A stretch of 64,000 nucleotides of DNA. Origin: Budorcas taxicolor (taxonomy: Eukaryota; Chordata; Mammalia; Artiodactyla; Bovidae). Positions 21,305 through 30,412 of this stretch are shown here, one piece after another; the stretch's first letter is position 1, and the number at the start of each line of letters is the position of its first letter. A program made the translations under genes and the position numbers. The notes under the pieces are model-generated. The model did no database searches and was not told where the DNA came from. It saw only the letters and a list, made by a program, of their open reading frames with translations. Location: positions 51,670,001-51,734,000 of the forward strand of contig NC_068926.1 in NCBI RefSeq assembly GCF_023091745.1, read 5' to 3'.

Positions 21305-21485
21305 AAGAATAATACCCGGAGTACAAGGCACTTAGCAATCCAGGCAATGTTCAAAGCCTTTTGCTGGTATTAGTTCATTTAATCCTCATGATAACCCCTT
21401 GTCCTTTTACAGAGTGAGGTATAGAGAGGTTGAGTAACCTGCCCTGGGCCACAGAGCCCCAGATGGTGGAGTTATGGTTTGTCCT
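21305..21485 (-). mobile_element. MIR SINE
   Basis: Reverse MIR in good order: 'tatttagttcatttaatcc'-type text, 'cctcatgataaccccttgtc', 'ttttacagagtgaggtatag', 'agaggttgagtaacctgccc'. Confidence 0.75.
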
Positions 21486-21489
21486 GGGA

Positions 21490-22329
21490 TGATGTACTTT
21501 ATGGCTGGGAAAACACAGGCTCCTCTTACATCCACGTATAAGAGCAGTGAACAGAGGTGACTGTGACACCGAAGCTCACGGGGGCCCCGGAGGCACAGAA
21601 AGGGCACGGGTTACCCCAGGGAAGCCTCTGGAGAGGTGAGAGCCAGGGTTGAGTCTGGAAGGGTGAGTGTGTCAGGAAGAGAGGTGGGGGCATTCCCAGG
21701 AGAGGAAGACACTTGAACATGGGCTGGGGCAGGGTCCTGAAACACCTGGCACCTGGAGAAAACTCGGGTCCCGCCATGCAGGTCCCGCCAGCGTGCATTC
21801 GTGAATGTTCACTGGGCATTGCAACGTGGACAGGGTACTGCTCGGGGCTGTGTGCTTTCTTCCGTGAGTAGCTCACAGTTGCCAGGCTCTGTTCAAGGGA
21901 TGTGTTTAGCGGATGCACACACATGATGCTTGCTTACACAAAGATGGATGTGGCTGCCTGTGGAGGATGGTCTAGAGGGAAGGAAAAGTAGGAAGTAGGG
22001 AGCTTGGGCGGGGGCGGGGGTGGCTGGGAAGCTGCCATTTCCAAGGCAGAAGCCCAGCGGTCACACCAAGGATGGAGGAATGGTTGGATGTAGGGTGCCA
22101 GGGGTGTGGGAGGAAAAAAGGACCAGGTCTGATGAGGTGGGTGGATTGTGGAGTCACTGGGCCCCCCTGGTGGGACAAGAGCTACAGAGCAGGGGAGACT
22201 GGCGAGCGGGCTGGGGGCAGGCAGTCTGGATTTTATGCTAAAGGAGGTGAGCTGGGCGTGTGGTGGAAGGAAAATGGCATGGACCACTCTGTATATTAAA
22301 AACATCTCTCTGGAGGAATAAACAGTACA
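21490..22329. other. Unassigned sequence
   Basis: About 840 bp, G-rich in 21960-22240, with no family signature. Overlapping frames on both strands look non-coding. Confidence 0.4.
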
Positions 22330-23485
22330 AAAAATGTAGATTTTATATGTACTAGGATCCAGCTTGTATAAAAGTTTAATATACCATAAATGTAGCATTA
22401 CAAATCAATGCAGAAAGAAGGGATTAGTCACTAGTGCTGGGATGATTGGTTAGGCACTTAGGGAAAAAAATAATGTTGACTCCTCAACATCATAAACCAA
22501 AATAAAATCCAGATGGATAAAAGAAGCGAATTCAAAAGAATAATAATGATAAATCTCCAAAACAAGCAGAGAAAAAATAAAGGTGAATACTTATTTGATT
22601 TCTGGATAAGACAGAGCTTTTTAAGCACCAGTGAAAGAAATCTGTGATTGATAGATTTGGCTATATTAAAGCAAAACCTCAGAACACCAGAGAATGTTAT
22701 TAATAAGATTTAAAATAATATACTGATGATGGATCAATGATCAACATCCTTCATATATAAAAAGTCCTTAAAAACAAATAAGAACCAACACAATATTGTA
22801 AAGCAATTATCCTCCAATTAAAAATAAATAAAGCACACACACACACACAAAATAAGAAAATAGGCAATCACTGTAACAGAGAACAGAACACCTTTATAGA
22901 AGAAGGGAAGCACATGTTTAATAGATGAATGAAAAAAGTTCACCTGCATAATTAATGATATGCAAATATATATAAGACAACATATTTTAAAAGCTCACCA
23001 AACTAGTAAAAATTTTCATAATAATTTTTTTAAAACAGTGTTAGTGAGGATATAGAAAAATGGGTACTCACACTGATGGGGTTATAATTTGGCTTTTCCA
23101 CTAGAAAAAACGTAGTAACAGAAGAAGCCTGAAAATGTCCTCACACTTTGGTCCAGTAATTCCAGCTCCAGAAATCTAGTGTCAGGAAATAATCAGAGAC
23201 GTAAGCAAAGGTTCACACAGGTGAATTATACTGCAACATAGTAATGTTAAAAAGGAGAAATAATTCAGTATCCCAAAAAAGAATAGTAAACAAATAAGAT
23301 GTGGTATATCCACATGCTTGAATATTAAATAGCAATTAAAATCAAGTTTCCAAAGAGTATTTAAGGACTTGAATAAGCCTTAATAAAATAATACTATGTG
23401 AAAAAACTGAAAATAATAAATATTTCATATGATTCAGAAATCACATTGCACATATTATATATCACATACTACATAGAGTATATAT
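22330..23485 (+). mobile_element. Old L1 remnant (3' part of ORF2 / 3' UTR)
   Basis: AT-rich sense text of an old LINE-1: 'ccaaaataaaatccagatgg', 'ggctatattaaagcaaaacc', 'tgttagtgaggatatagaaa', 'gatgtggtatatccacatgc', 'ttaaatagcaattaaaatca'. No open frame remains. A 65-bp younger L1 tail (22785-22849) is inserted in it. Confidence 0.65.
22785..22849 (+). mobile_element. 65-bp bovine L1 3'-end insertion with CA tail
   Basis: It begins 'ccaacacaatattgtaaagc' and continues 'ctccaattaaaaataaataa', the end of the bovine L1 3' UTR, then eight or so CA units. Identical 'aaataagaa' copies flank it (22776-22784 and 22850-22858). It is an extremely 5'-truncated insertion whose tail is now a CA microsatellite. 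Confidence 0.75.
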
Positions 23486-23499
23486 GAAATTATATGCAG

Positions 23500-23764
23500 G
23501 AGAAGGCAGTGGCACCCCACTCCAGTACTCTTGCCTGGAAAATCCCATGGATGGAGGAGCCTGATAGGCTGCAGTCCATGCTAAGAGTCGGACACGACTG
23601 AGAGACTTCCTTTTCACTTTTCACTTTCATGCATTGGAGAAGGAAATGGCAACCCATTCCAGTGTTCTTGCCTGGAGAATCCCAGGGACGGGGGAGCCTG
23701 GTGGGCTGCCGTCTATGGGGTCGCACAGAGTCAGACACGACTGAAGCGACTTAGCAGCAGCAGC
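23500..23764 (+). mobile_element. Bov-A2 SINE (dimer)
   Basis: Two monomers, the first starting 'ggagaaggcagtggcacccc' and the second 'ggagaaggaaatggcaaccc'; the tail is 'agcagcagcagca'. It is the first of three elements stacked between 23500 and 24222. Confidence 0.9.
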
Positions 23765-23794
23765 ATACTTACTATACATAACTATATAGTGCAC

Positions 23795-24009
23795 ACATGC
23801 CAAGTGATTTCAGTTTTGTCCGACTCCGTGACCCTATGGACTGTAGCTCACCAGGCTCCCCTGTCCATGGGATTCTCCACGCAAGAATAGTGGAGTGGGT
23901 TGCCATGCCCTCCTCCAGGGGATTTTCCTGAACAAGGGACCGAACCCACACCTCTTGTGTCTCCTGCATTGGCAGGCGGGTTTTTATCACTAGGACCACC
24001 TGGGAAGCC
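23795..24009 (-). mobile_element. Bov-tA SINE
   Basis: Antisense Bov-tA: 'gattttgtccgactccgtga'-type start, 'aatagtggagtgggttgcca', and reverse head 'tatcactaggaccacctggg'. Similar 'aactatatag' and 'aattatatag' words lie outside its ends. Confidence 0.85.
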
Positions 24010-24017
24010 AAATTATA

Positions 24018-24222
24018 TAGTTCAGTTCAGTTCAGTTCAGTTCAATTCAGTTCAGTCGCTCAGTCGTGTCCGACTCTTTGCGACCCCATGAATCGCAGCA
24101 CGCCAGGCCTCCCTGTCCATCACCAACTCCCAAAGTTCACTCAGACTCATGTCCATCGAGTCCCTGATGCCATCCAGCCATCTCATCCTGGGTCGTCCCC
24201 TTCTCCTCCTGCCCCCATGCCA
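24018..24222 (-). mobile_element. BovB/ART2A-type 3' tail with (TTCAG)n expansion
   Basis: The terminus is an expanded pentamer array (24018-24055, mostly 'ttcag' units), followed by antisense BovB-type text: 'cgctcagtcgtgtccgactc', 'aatcgcagcacgccaggcct', 'catgtccatcgagtccctga'. Normal BovB ends carry one or two of these pentamers. Confidence 0.85.
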
Positions 24223-24624
24223 AATATTATATATCATATAAATTGAACCACAGCAGAGGTTAGGAACGCCAGAAACCTCCATGAAGTTGAAAATTCACAT
24301 ATGACTTATGTCGAGCTGTCATATCTGCCATTCCACATTAGCAGATTTAAGCAACCATGAGCCCATGGAGTACTGCAGTATTTATCGCTGAAAGAAATCC
24401 ATGCAGTTCAAACCCATGTTGTTCCAGGGTCAACTGTGCTATATATATAAATAGTATGTATTATGTATATTAGTGTCTGGTCTACAAAGGGCTGCCTTCT
24501 CGTTGTGTTGTTGTTATTATTATTGAAACCACTGGAAGTAGAACCTCCGGAGGCCAGTAAAGCCAACTTCAGGGAAACAGTCTGGAGACTCCCCCTGCCC
24601 CCAAAGCTAGTCCAACTCATAGGC

Positions 24625-24742
24625 ATTCCCTGGTGGTCTAGTGGTCAGGACTCTGCGCTTTCACTGCCGAGAGCCCGGGTTCCATCCCTGGTAGGGGAAC
24701 AAAGATCCGGCAAGACACTTGGCACGACCAAAAAATCCCAAA
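24625..24742 (+). mobile_element. CHR-type SINE, short copy
   Basis: Head 'cattccctggtggtctagtg', B-box-like 'ggttccatccctggta', short body ending 'ggcacgaccaaaaaatccc'. Confidence 0.85.
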
Positions 24743-24807
24743 AGTGTTCACACCCAGAGAGCCACTGAGGATGGCAACAGCCCCAAGTGGAAGCCAAGAC
24801 CTCCAGG

Positions 24808-24821
24808 GCGCCACCTGGTGG
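24808..24821 (-). promoter_or_regulatory. CTCF-type binding motif
   Basis: The complement reads CCACCAGGTGGCGC, a full match to the CTCF core CCASYAGRKGGCRS. Its orientation equals that of the motif at 20770. It lies between a CHR SINE and the mariner hairpin, in non-repeat sequence. Confidence 0.6.
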
Positions 24822-25216
24822 TGACAGCGGTTATACCCTAAGCACGTAGTTAGGCACAGCTCTCATTTGTAACTCAAACTCAAGTGAATCATTTATATCA
24901 GCCTCATTGGCTCTAGCAACACCCCAGCACATTCTGTGGGTGGGTGTTGTTCTGGTCAGAATGTAGGATACCAGAATTTGCTTAATAAAAGGAATTCTGT
25001 TCCTAATTTTCTTCTGTAAGAGAAGCAGACACGTTGCCATTACATAAAGACATTAAAATCAATTCGGGTATTATAGTTCCCCTCCTTGGGATTTCCAGAG
25101 GACTTTCCTTCAACAGTATTTCCAGGGGGCAGGTTACTGAGGGTACCTGTGTCCACCTTGGAGCCCATTACTCTTCCCTTTGCTAATCTAAGTATCTTAA
25201 AGGAAGGGATGATGTA

Positions 25217-25296
25217 ATGGGTTGGCCAAAAAGTTTGTCTGGGTTTTTCCATTACATCTTATAGAAAAACATGAATGAACTTCTTGGCCAACCCAA
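25217..25296. mobile_element. 80-bp mariner MITE (hairpin)
   Basis: Near-palindrome starting 'atgggttggccaaaaagttt' and ending 'cttcttggccaacccaa', with arms pairing along most of the length and flanked by TA (25215-25216, 25297-25298). This is the structure of the short ruminant mariner-derived elements, which have no transposase of their own. Confidence 0.85.
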
Positions 25297-25406
25297 TATA
25301 TACGGTTCATTTCTAGAGCCTCAAGCTGAATGTGAGGCACATAATGGAAACTCAATCAATAGTTGGTATCACCAATCATTTATTATATAAACCATGTACC
25401 AGCGCA

Positions 25407-25923
25407 TGTTAGTTACCTATTGCTGTGTTACAAATCACCCTAAAACTTAGCAGCTTCAAATAACAACACTTATACAGTCTCACCCAGTTTGGGAGGGTCA
25501 GGAATTTGGGAGTGGCTTAACTGGATGGTTCTAGCTCAGTGTCTCCTACGTGATTGCAGCCAAAAGGTTGCCCAGGGCTGTGGACGTCTGAAGGCTTGAC
25601 TGAGGCTGGAGGACCCATTTTCAAGTTGGCTCTTCCACGCGACTGGCCAAATAGTGCTGGCCGTTGGCAGCAGGCCTCAGCTCCTCGCCTGGTAGACCTG
25701 CCCAGAGGGCTGCTTGAGTGTCCTCCTGACAGGGCAGCTGCTTTTCCCAGAGAAAAGGATCCAAGAGAGAACAGGATGGAAGCGGCAGTGTCTTTTGTGA
25801 CCTAGCTTTGGAAGCCACGCGTCGACACTTCCGCACTGGTTACATAGCCCAGCTCTAGTCTGCGTGAGAGGGGAACACAGGAGGCCAGGCTCTCTGGGGC
25901 CATACTGGAGGCTGGCTGCCACA
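25407..25923 (-). mobile_element. Complete solo LTR (MaLR/ERVL-like), antisense
   Basis: On the complement it starts TGTGGCAGCCAGCC and ends GGTAACTAACA, the TG...CA of an LTR, about 517 bp. Internal landmarks on the plus strand: 'ctattgctgtgttacaaatc', 'gtctgaaggcttgactgagg', 'gagggctgcttgagtgtcct'. Its 5' end is nearly identical to 33571-33600. The exact subfamily is not certain. Confidence 0.65.
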
Positions 25924-26041
25924 CAGGGACTCTATTGGCCATTGATATATATTGCTTCTAACCCTCACGACACTGCTATGGTTTGGGTTTTTTGTCCTCA
26001 CTGAATGGATTAAAAAAAAACCCAAAGTAATTAAGTGTCTT

Positions 26042-26345
26042 GGGACTTTCCCGGTGGTTCAGTGGTTAAGAATCCGCCTGCCAAATGCAGAGGACATGGG
26101 TTCGATCCCTGGTCCGGGAGGATTCCGCATGCCAAGGGGCAACTAAAACCATGCTCTACAGCTATGGAAGCCCACATGCCTAGAGCCCATGCTCCAAAAT
26201 AAGAGAAGCCACCACAACGAGAAGTTCATGTTCCGCAGCTAGAGAGTAGCTCCCGCTCGCCTCAACTAGAGAAAGCCCGAGTGCAGCAACAAAGACCCAG
26301 CACAGCCAATAAATAAACGTTCTATATTAAAAAAATTTTTTTAAT
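26042..26345 (+). mobile_element. CHR-type SINE, long form
   Basis: Head 'gggactttcccggtggttca', 'gggttcgatccctggtccgg', extended body 'aactaaaaccatgctctaca', 'ccacaacgagaagttcatgt', 'agtgcagcaacaaagaccca' and an A/T-rich tail. The full ~300-bp length marks the extended CHR subtype. Confidence 0.9.
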
Positions 26346-26449
26346 CAAAGTAGTGAAGCAGAAAGTACCCTAGAGCAGAAAGTTCCAAATGATAATGGCA
26401 CCTTTATAGGAAGGATTCCAAAGCCACATGACAAAAGGCATGGATTTGG

Positions 26450-26560
26450 GATGTGGGGAGCAATGAGGGTCAGATCCTAGTTGGATCCCTCAGTGGTGAA
26501 ATACTGCTTTCCCCTCAGCCAAACTGTTTCCTCATTCATTGAAAAAAAGGTACCAGCCAT
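26450..26560 (+). mobile_element. Possible MIR remnant
   Basis: 'agggtcagatcctagttgga' and 'ctgtttcctcattcattgaa' follow MIR order weakly. Confidence 0.35.
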
Positions 26561-26899
26561 GTACTTGAACACCCTGAAATACTTATTCTAAACATCTCCC
26601 TAGTTAAGAATCCTTTTCTTACATCCAAATCTGCATCTTTATAAAGACAGTTAGAGGTTGTGCTCCTGGAGGAGTTAAACTTCTATAAAGAAGGCATTAT
26701 TTGATTCACATATGAAAGATCTGCTACATTGGTGAATCTCTTCCAAATTCTAAAAAACTGCCTAAAATGCATTAAGTTTAACTTAGATGAGACACTTTAA
26801 AGGAAGAAAGCAGCAAGGCTTCTGGAAGTTAGAATAAAGACCCAAGACATGAAGTTCTCAGGCTCTTTCCCCAGTCAGCCCCATTTCCCCGTCTCTGAT

Positions 26900-27115
26900 A
26901 TTGGAATCACAATAGTGGTGATGATGACATATACTATCTCATTTGAGTTTCCCCTTAACCTCAGAAGCCAGAATAATTATTTGTCCTTAGTTGTATAGAT
27001 GGCAATGGAAAGGGTAAGTGATTTCCCCAAAGTCACATGGCTTATCTTTGGAGCAAAGTTGGGTTAGATCCTGAGTGTCCTGCCTCCCAGTCCTGTGATA
27101 TAGTTTTCACTGCTC
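26900..27115 (-). mobile_element. MIR SINE remnant
   Basis: Reverse MIR: 'atactatctcatttgagttt', 'ggaaagggtaagtgatttcc', 'ccaaagtcacatggcttatc', 'gggttagatcctgagtgtcc'. Confidence 0.7.
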
Positions 27116-28439
27116 CCCAAACTTGAAAGCCAGCTGGTGCTCTGTGATGACTTAGAAGGGGCAGGAAGTAGGAGCAGTGGGTGGGAAGCTCAAGTAGGAT
27201 GCTCAAGAGGGAGGAGATGTATGCATGTGTTAATTAACATGATTGTAATAATCATTTCACAATATACATGTGTATCAAAAAAGAAGAATTTATGGGTCGA
27301 AATAAAACCTTGACCAATAAAAAAAAAAAAACAATTTGAAAGCCAGCAAAACGATGAACCAGGGGGTGGGGAGAGTGAAATGAATTCTCAGGGTGTTTGT
27401 GGGTTTCTCATTAGAAGGGTTCACTGTTTCTTTTCATTGCTTTTCCACTGTAGCTGTTCTGTCTTCTGAGTTCTTTTTCTTCCCCTGATTTGAACATGAA
27501 CCATCTCATTCAGATACACCCAAACCTAGCTTCCAGGAACTGTGCAGAAAAATTGCCCTGAACCCACCTCACTCCTCCCATTTTTTCTCTTCTTTTTTTC
27601 CAGCATCAGCTGCAGGCTGAGCCCCCATCGGCTGCTCTTTGGTGGCTGGAAGCCCTGTCAGAGGGTGCATTTTTGGAAATCCAGTTGGCCAAGGCACTGT
27701 GTTATTCTATCATCAGCAGGCTTTTTCCCTAGAAGTCCCGCCAAACCCTTGTAGGATGCCCTGACAGTCTAGCACTGAGCTGGAAGAAACAACTGCACAA
27801 GATTAAGTCTAATAAAACGGATTCCATCTTTTTAAATGGCCAAAAGCTCCCGAGATGGCAGAAATGGAGAGAACGGAGATTTTGAGAGTTACCTCTTGAA
27901 AGAAAATAACACATCATTGCTCAAGTTCAAGGAATTTCCTGGTACTATCATTGGAAAAGTGGAAAAAAGGTCCCAAGCCACAAGTTGAAAGTTAGAAAGA
28001 ACAGACCCAGAGAAAGCCAGGGACCCAGGGCCAGCTGCTCGGGGCCACCCAGCCTACTGCTCCCAAGGTTAGCGTGCATCCCAGAGCTGCACAGGGCGGC
28101 CAGCTCGGGAATCATCCGTCAGGGGGGCTGAGCTAGCTGCGCCTGTGGGTGACACTGGCTAATCGAGCTCACAGTCTCTCTCAGTGAAGAGCATCCTTGT
28201 TCAGCTCCTCTGAGCCTCTGTTGACTGTGCCATCGTGACTCCTCTGTGCCTCTGTGGCAGCCTGGGCCACCCTGGGTGAGGGTCTCAGTCTCCCAACGCA
28301 AGGTTTAAAGGCCTGGTCAGTTGCATCAATTCCCTGACCCAGTTTAACGAATGTGAGAGAACTCTCCATTTAGGGGCTCAAACTGAGGTTAAAAAAGGGT
28401 TGGCTGTTGTGTTTTTTTTTTCTTTTTCTTTCTATCATT
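27116..28439. other. Unassigned sequence
   Basis: About 1.3 kb without a repeat I can name; a 13-A run sits near 27320. Frames near 28119-28369 (minus) are short and featureless. Confidence 0.4.
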
Positions 28440-28860
28440 TATTTAAACAATGTTTACTGAGCGTCATCTATATGCCAGGTTCTGGAGAGGAAGCAGTGAA
28501 GAAAATGATCAAGTTCCTGCCCTTCTGGAGCTGACGGTCTAGTGAGGGAAACGGAATCTTCACCAGGTATTAGTCAACTGCATACTCTGCTAGAAGGAAA
28601 GATGGAGCGGGAGGCCTGCATGGTCAGCATCAGCCTCACTGAGAAAGTCACGCTGGAGTAAACACCCAGGATCAGGGGACTTCCGGGGCGGCTGAGACTC
28701 CAAATTCCCAGTGCAGGGGGCCTGGGTTCAGTCCCCAGTCTGGGAGCTAGATCCCACATGCCACAGGCAGATCAAAGATCCTGCATGCCATAACTAAGGC
28801 CCGGTACAGCCAAATACGTGAATATTTTAATAAGATTCAGGATCAGGAAGTGTGGCAGAT
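28440..28860 (+). mobile_element. Ancient mammalian interspersed repeat, split by a CHR SINE
   Basis: 'caatgtttactgagcgtcat', 'tatgccaggttctggagagg', 'aagcagtgaagaaaatgatc', 'ttctggagctgacggtctag', then 'agcctcactgagaaagtcac'. This is the same family as 6045-6550 and 30413-31100. Confidence 0.5.
28677..28837 (+). mobile_element. CHR-type SINE with target-site duplication
   Basis: Head 'gggacttccggggcggctga', then 'gtctgggagctagatcccac'. The duplications 'caggatcagg' (28667-28676 and 28838-28847) define both ends. Confidence 0.9.
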
Positions 28861-28937
28861 ATATAATTCCCCAAAGATGTCCACATCCCAATCCCAAAAC
28901 CTGTAAATGGCATTGTGTATGGACCTATGAACGGGTG

Positions 28938-29010
28938 GCCGAAATAGTTCAGTTGGGAGAGTGTTAGACTGAAGATCTAAAGGTCCCTGGTTCAATCCCG
29001 GGTTTCAGCA
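28938..29010 (+). tRNA. tRNA-Phe(GAA), decaying copy within a retroposed unit
   Basis: The 73-nt segment folds as tRNA-Phe. Acceptor 5' strand gccgaaa; D arm gttc...gagt; anticodon stem ttaga/tctaa with loop ctgaaga and anticodon GAA at 28971-28973; T arm cctgg, loop ttcaatc, ccggg; discriminator A at 29010. Compared with the ordinary mammalian gene I see four changes, all transitions: position 11 (C to T), 25 (C to T), 57 (G to A) and 70 (G to A). Three sit in former CpG sites. Position 70 leaves an A opposite C3 in the acceptor stem; the other stem changes give G-T wobble pairs. There is no encoded CCA and only a weak terminator (cttt at 29025). It is probably a retrogene or pseudogene; transcription from its A and B boxes is possible. 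Confidence 0.85.
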
Positions 29011-29027
29011 ACTGTTTCTGACCCTTT

Positions 29028-29237
29028 ACTTCCCTGGTGGCTCAGCTGATAAAGAATCTGCCTGCAATGCAGGAGACCTGGGCTCGATCCTTAGGTTGGG
29101 AAGATCTCCTGGAGGAGGGCATGGCAACCCACTCCAGTATGCTTGCCTGGAGAAGCCCCATGGACAGAGGAGCCTGGTGGGCTACAGTCCATGGGGTCAC
29201 AAAGAGTCAGATGCAACTGGGAGACTAAGCATAGCAC
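29028..29237 (+). mobile_element. Bov-tA SINE joined to the tRNA-Phe copy
   Basis: Sense Bov-tA starting 'tacttccctggtggctcagc', B box 'gggctcgatccttagg', core 'atggcaacccactccagtat', end 'gggagactaagcatagcac'. The right target duplication 'atggacct' (29238-29245) follows immediately, whereas the left copy is upstream of the tRNA (28919-28926), so tRNA and SINE share one pair of duplications. Confidence 0.9.
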
Positions 29238-29411
29238 ATGGACCTCAGGTGGCAAAAGGGCTGATTCAGTTAAGGATCTTGGGATGGGAAAATTATCTGG
29301 GTGAGCCCAATGTCACAGCAAGAATACAATGTGTTGATTGGTTACACTTGTATGTTGCAAAATGATCACCCCCAAAGCATTAGCCAACACCTCCATTCCA
29401 TCTCATAATTG

Positions 29412-29563
29412 CCATTTCCTTTTTTTATTTTTTCTCTTCTTTTCTCTTCTTCTTGGTCACACCACGAGGCTTGTGGGATCTCAGTTCTCTGACCAAGGAT
29501 GCAAGCTGGAGCCTCAACAATGACACCGAGGAGTCCTAACCACTGGACCACCAGGGCGGTCCC
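29412..29563 (-). mobile_element. CHR-type SINE
   Basis: Antisense copy: T-rich left end, 'ttgtgggatctcagttctct', and reverse head 'ccactggaccaccagggcgg'. Confidence 0.85.
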
Positions 29564-29579
29564 ACCCTTTCGTTTTCAC

Positions 29580-30230
29580 GGTGAGAACATTAAAGATCTA
29601 CTGTCTTAGCAACTTCGAGTATATCATGTGATCACCATGCTGTACATTAGATTTCCAGAACCAATTTGTCTCTCTTTTTTAAGTGTATTTCTTTCTTTAC
29701 TGGGTTGTGCCAGGTATTAGTTGAGACACGCAGGATCTTTCAGTCAAGGCATATGAACTCTTAGTTGCGGCATATGGGATCTAGTTCCCTGACCTGGGGT
29801 TGAATCCAGGCCCCCTGCATTGGGAGCATAGAGTCTTAGCCACACGACCACCAGGGAATTCCCCATATTTGTCTTATGATTGGGAGTTTGTACCCTTTGG
29901 CCAATATCCTCCTAATTCTGCCAGCCCCCCAGCCCCTGGTAACCGCCATTCTAACCTCTGCTTTATAAAACTCATGAAACTTTGACTTTTCTCGATTCCA
30001 CATATAAATAAGATTATAGTTTCTCTTTCTTTGTCTGACTTATCTCAGCATAATGCCCTCAAGGTCCATTCATAATGTCGCAAAGGGCAGGATTTCCTTT
30101 TTTTCTAAGTCTGAATAATATTCCATTGTGTATATAACCCATCTTCTCTATCCATTCATCCCTTGATGGACATTTAGGTTGCTTCCATATCCAGGCTATT
30201 GTGAAAAAAGTGTTTCCTGTGCTTTCAACC
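29580..30230 (-). mobile_element. L1 3' UTR remnant, antisense, interrupted by a CHR SINE
   Basis: Antisense L1 text: 'gatcaccatgctgtacatta', 'cagcccctggtaaccgccat', 'catataaataagattatagt', 'ataatattccattgtgtata', 'ggacatttaggttgcttcca'. The SINE at 29672-29866 is nested within. Confidence 0.8.
29672..29866 (-). mobile_element. CHR-type SINE with target-site duplication
   Basis: Antisense copy ending with reverse head 'cacacgaccaccagggaatt'; flanked by 'atttgtct' at 29664-29671 and 29867-29874. Confidence 0.9.
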
Positions 30231-30412
30231 CAGTACCTAGACACAAGAACTGACCTATTATTCTGATGTAAAGAAAAAAATATAGCTTCCTGTGTCCCCC
30301 ACATGGTATTTTAGAAGTTAGTAAAAATAACTATCTTGGCCCAAAATACCAGCACTCTTATCACAGTGCCTGAAATTCCACTATTTGACATTCACTCCTT
30401 TAGATACAGTCC

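Larger units (their letters stand above)
28862..29330 (+). mobile_element. MLT1D-type LTR fragment, interrupted by a tRNA-Phe/Bov-tA unit
   Basis: Left part (28862-28926): 'ccccaaagatgtccacatcc', 'caaaacctgtaaatggcatt'. Right part (29238-29330): 'ggtggcaaaagggctgattc', 'agttaaggatcttgggatgg', 'gggtgagcccaatgtcacag'. Joined across one copy of 'atggacct' they are collinear with MLT1D. Confidence 0.8.
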
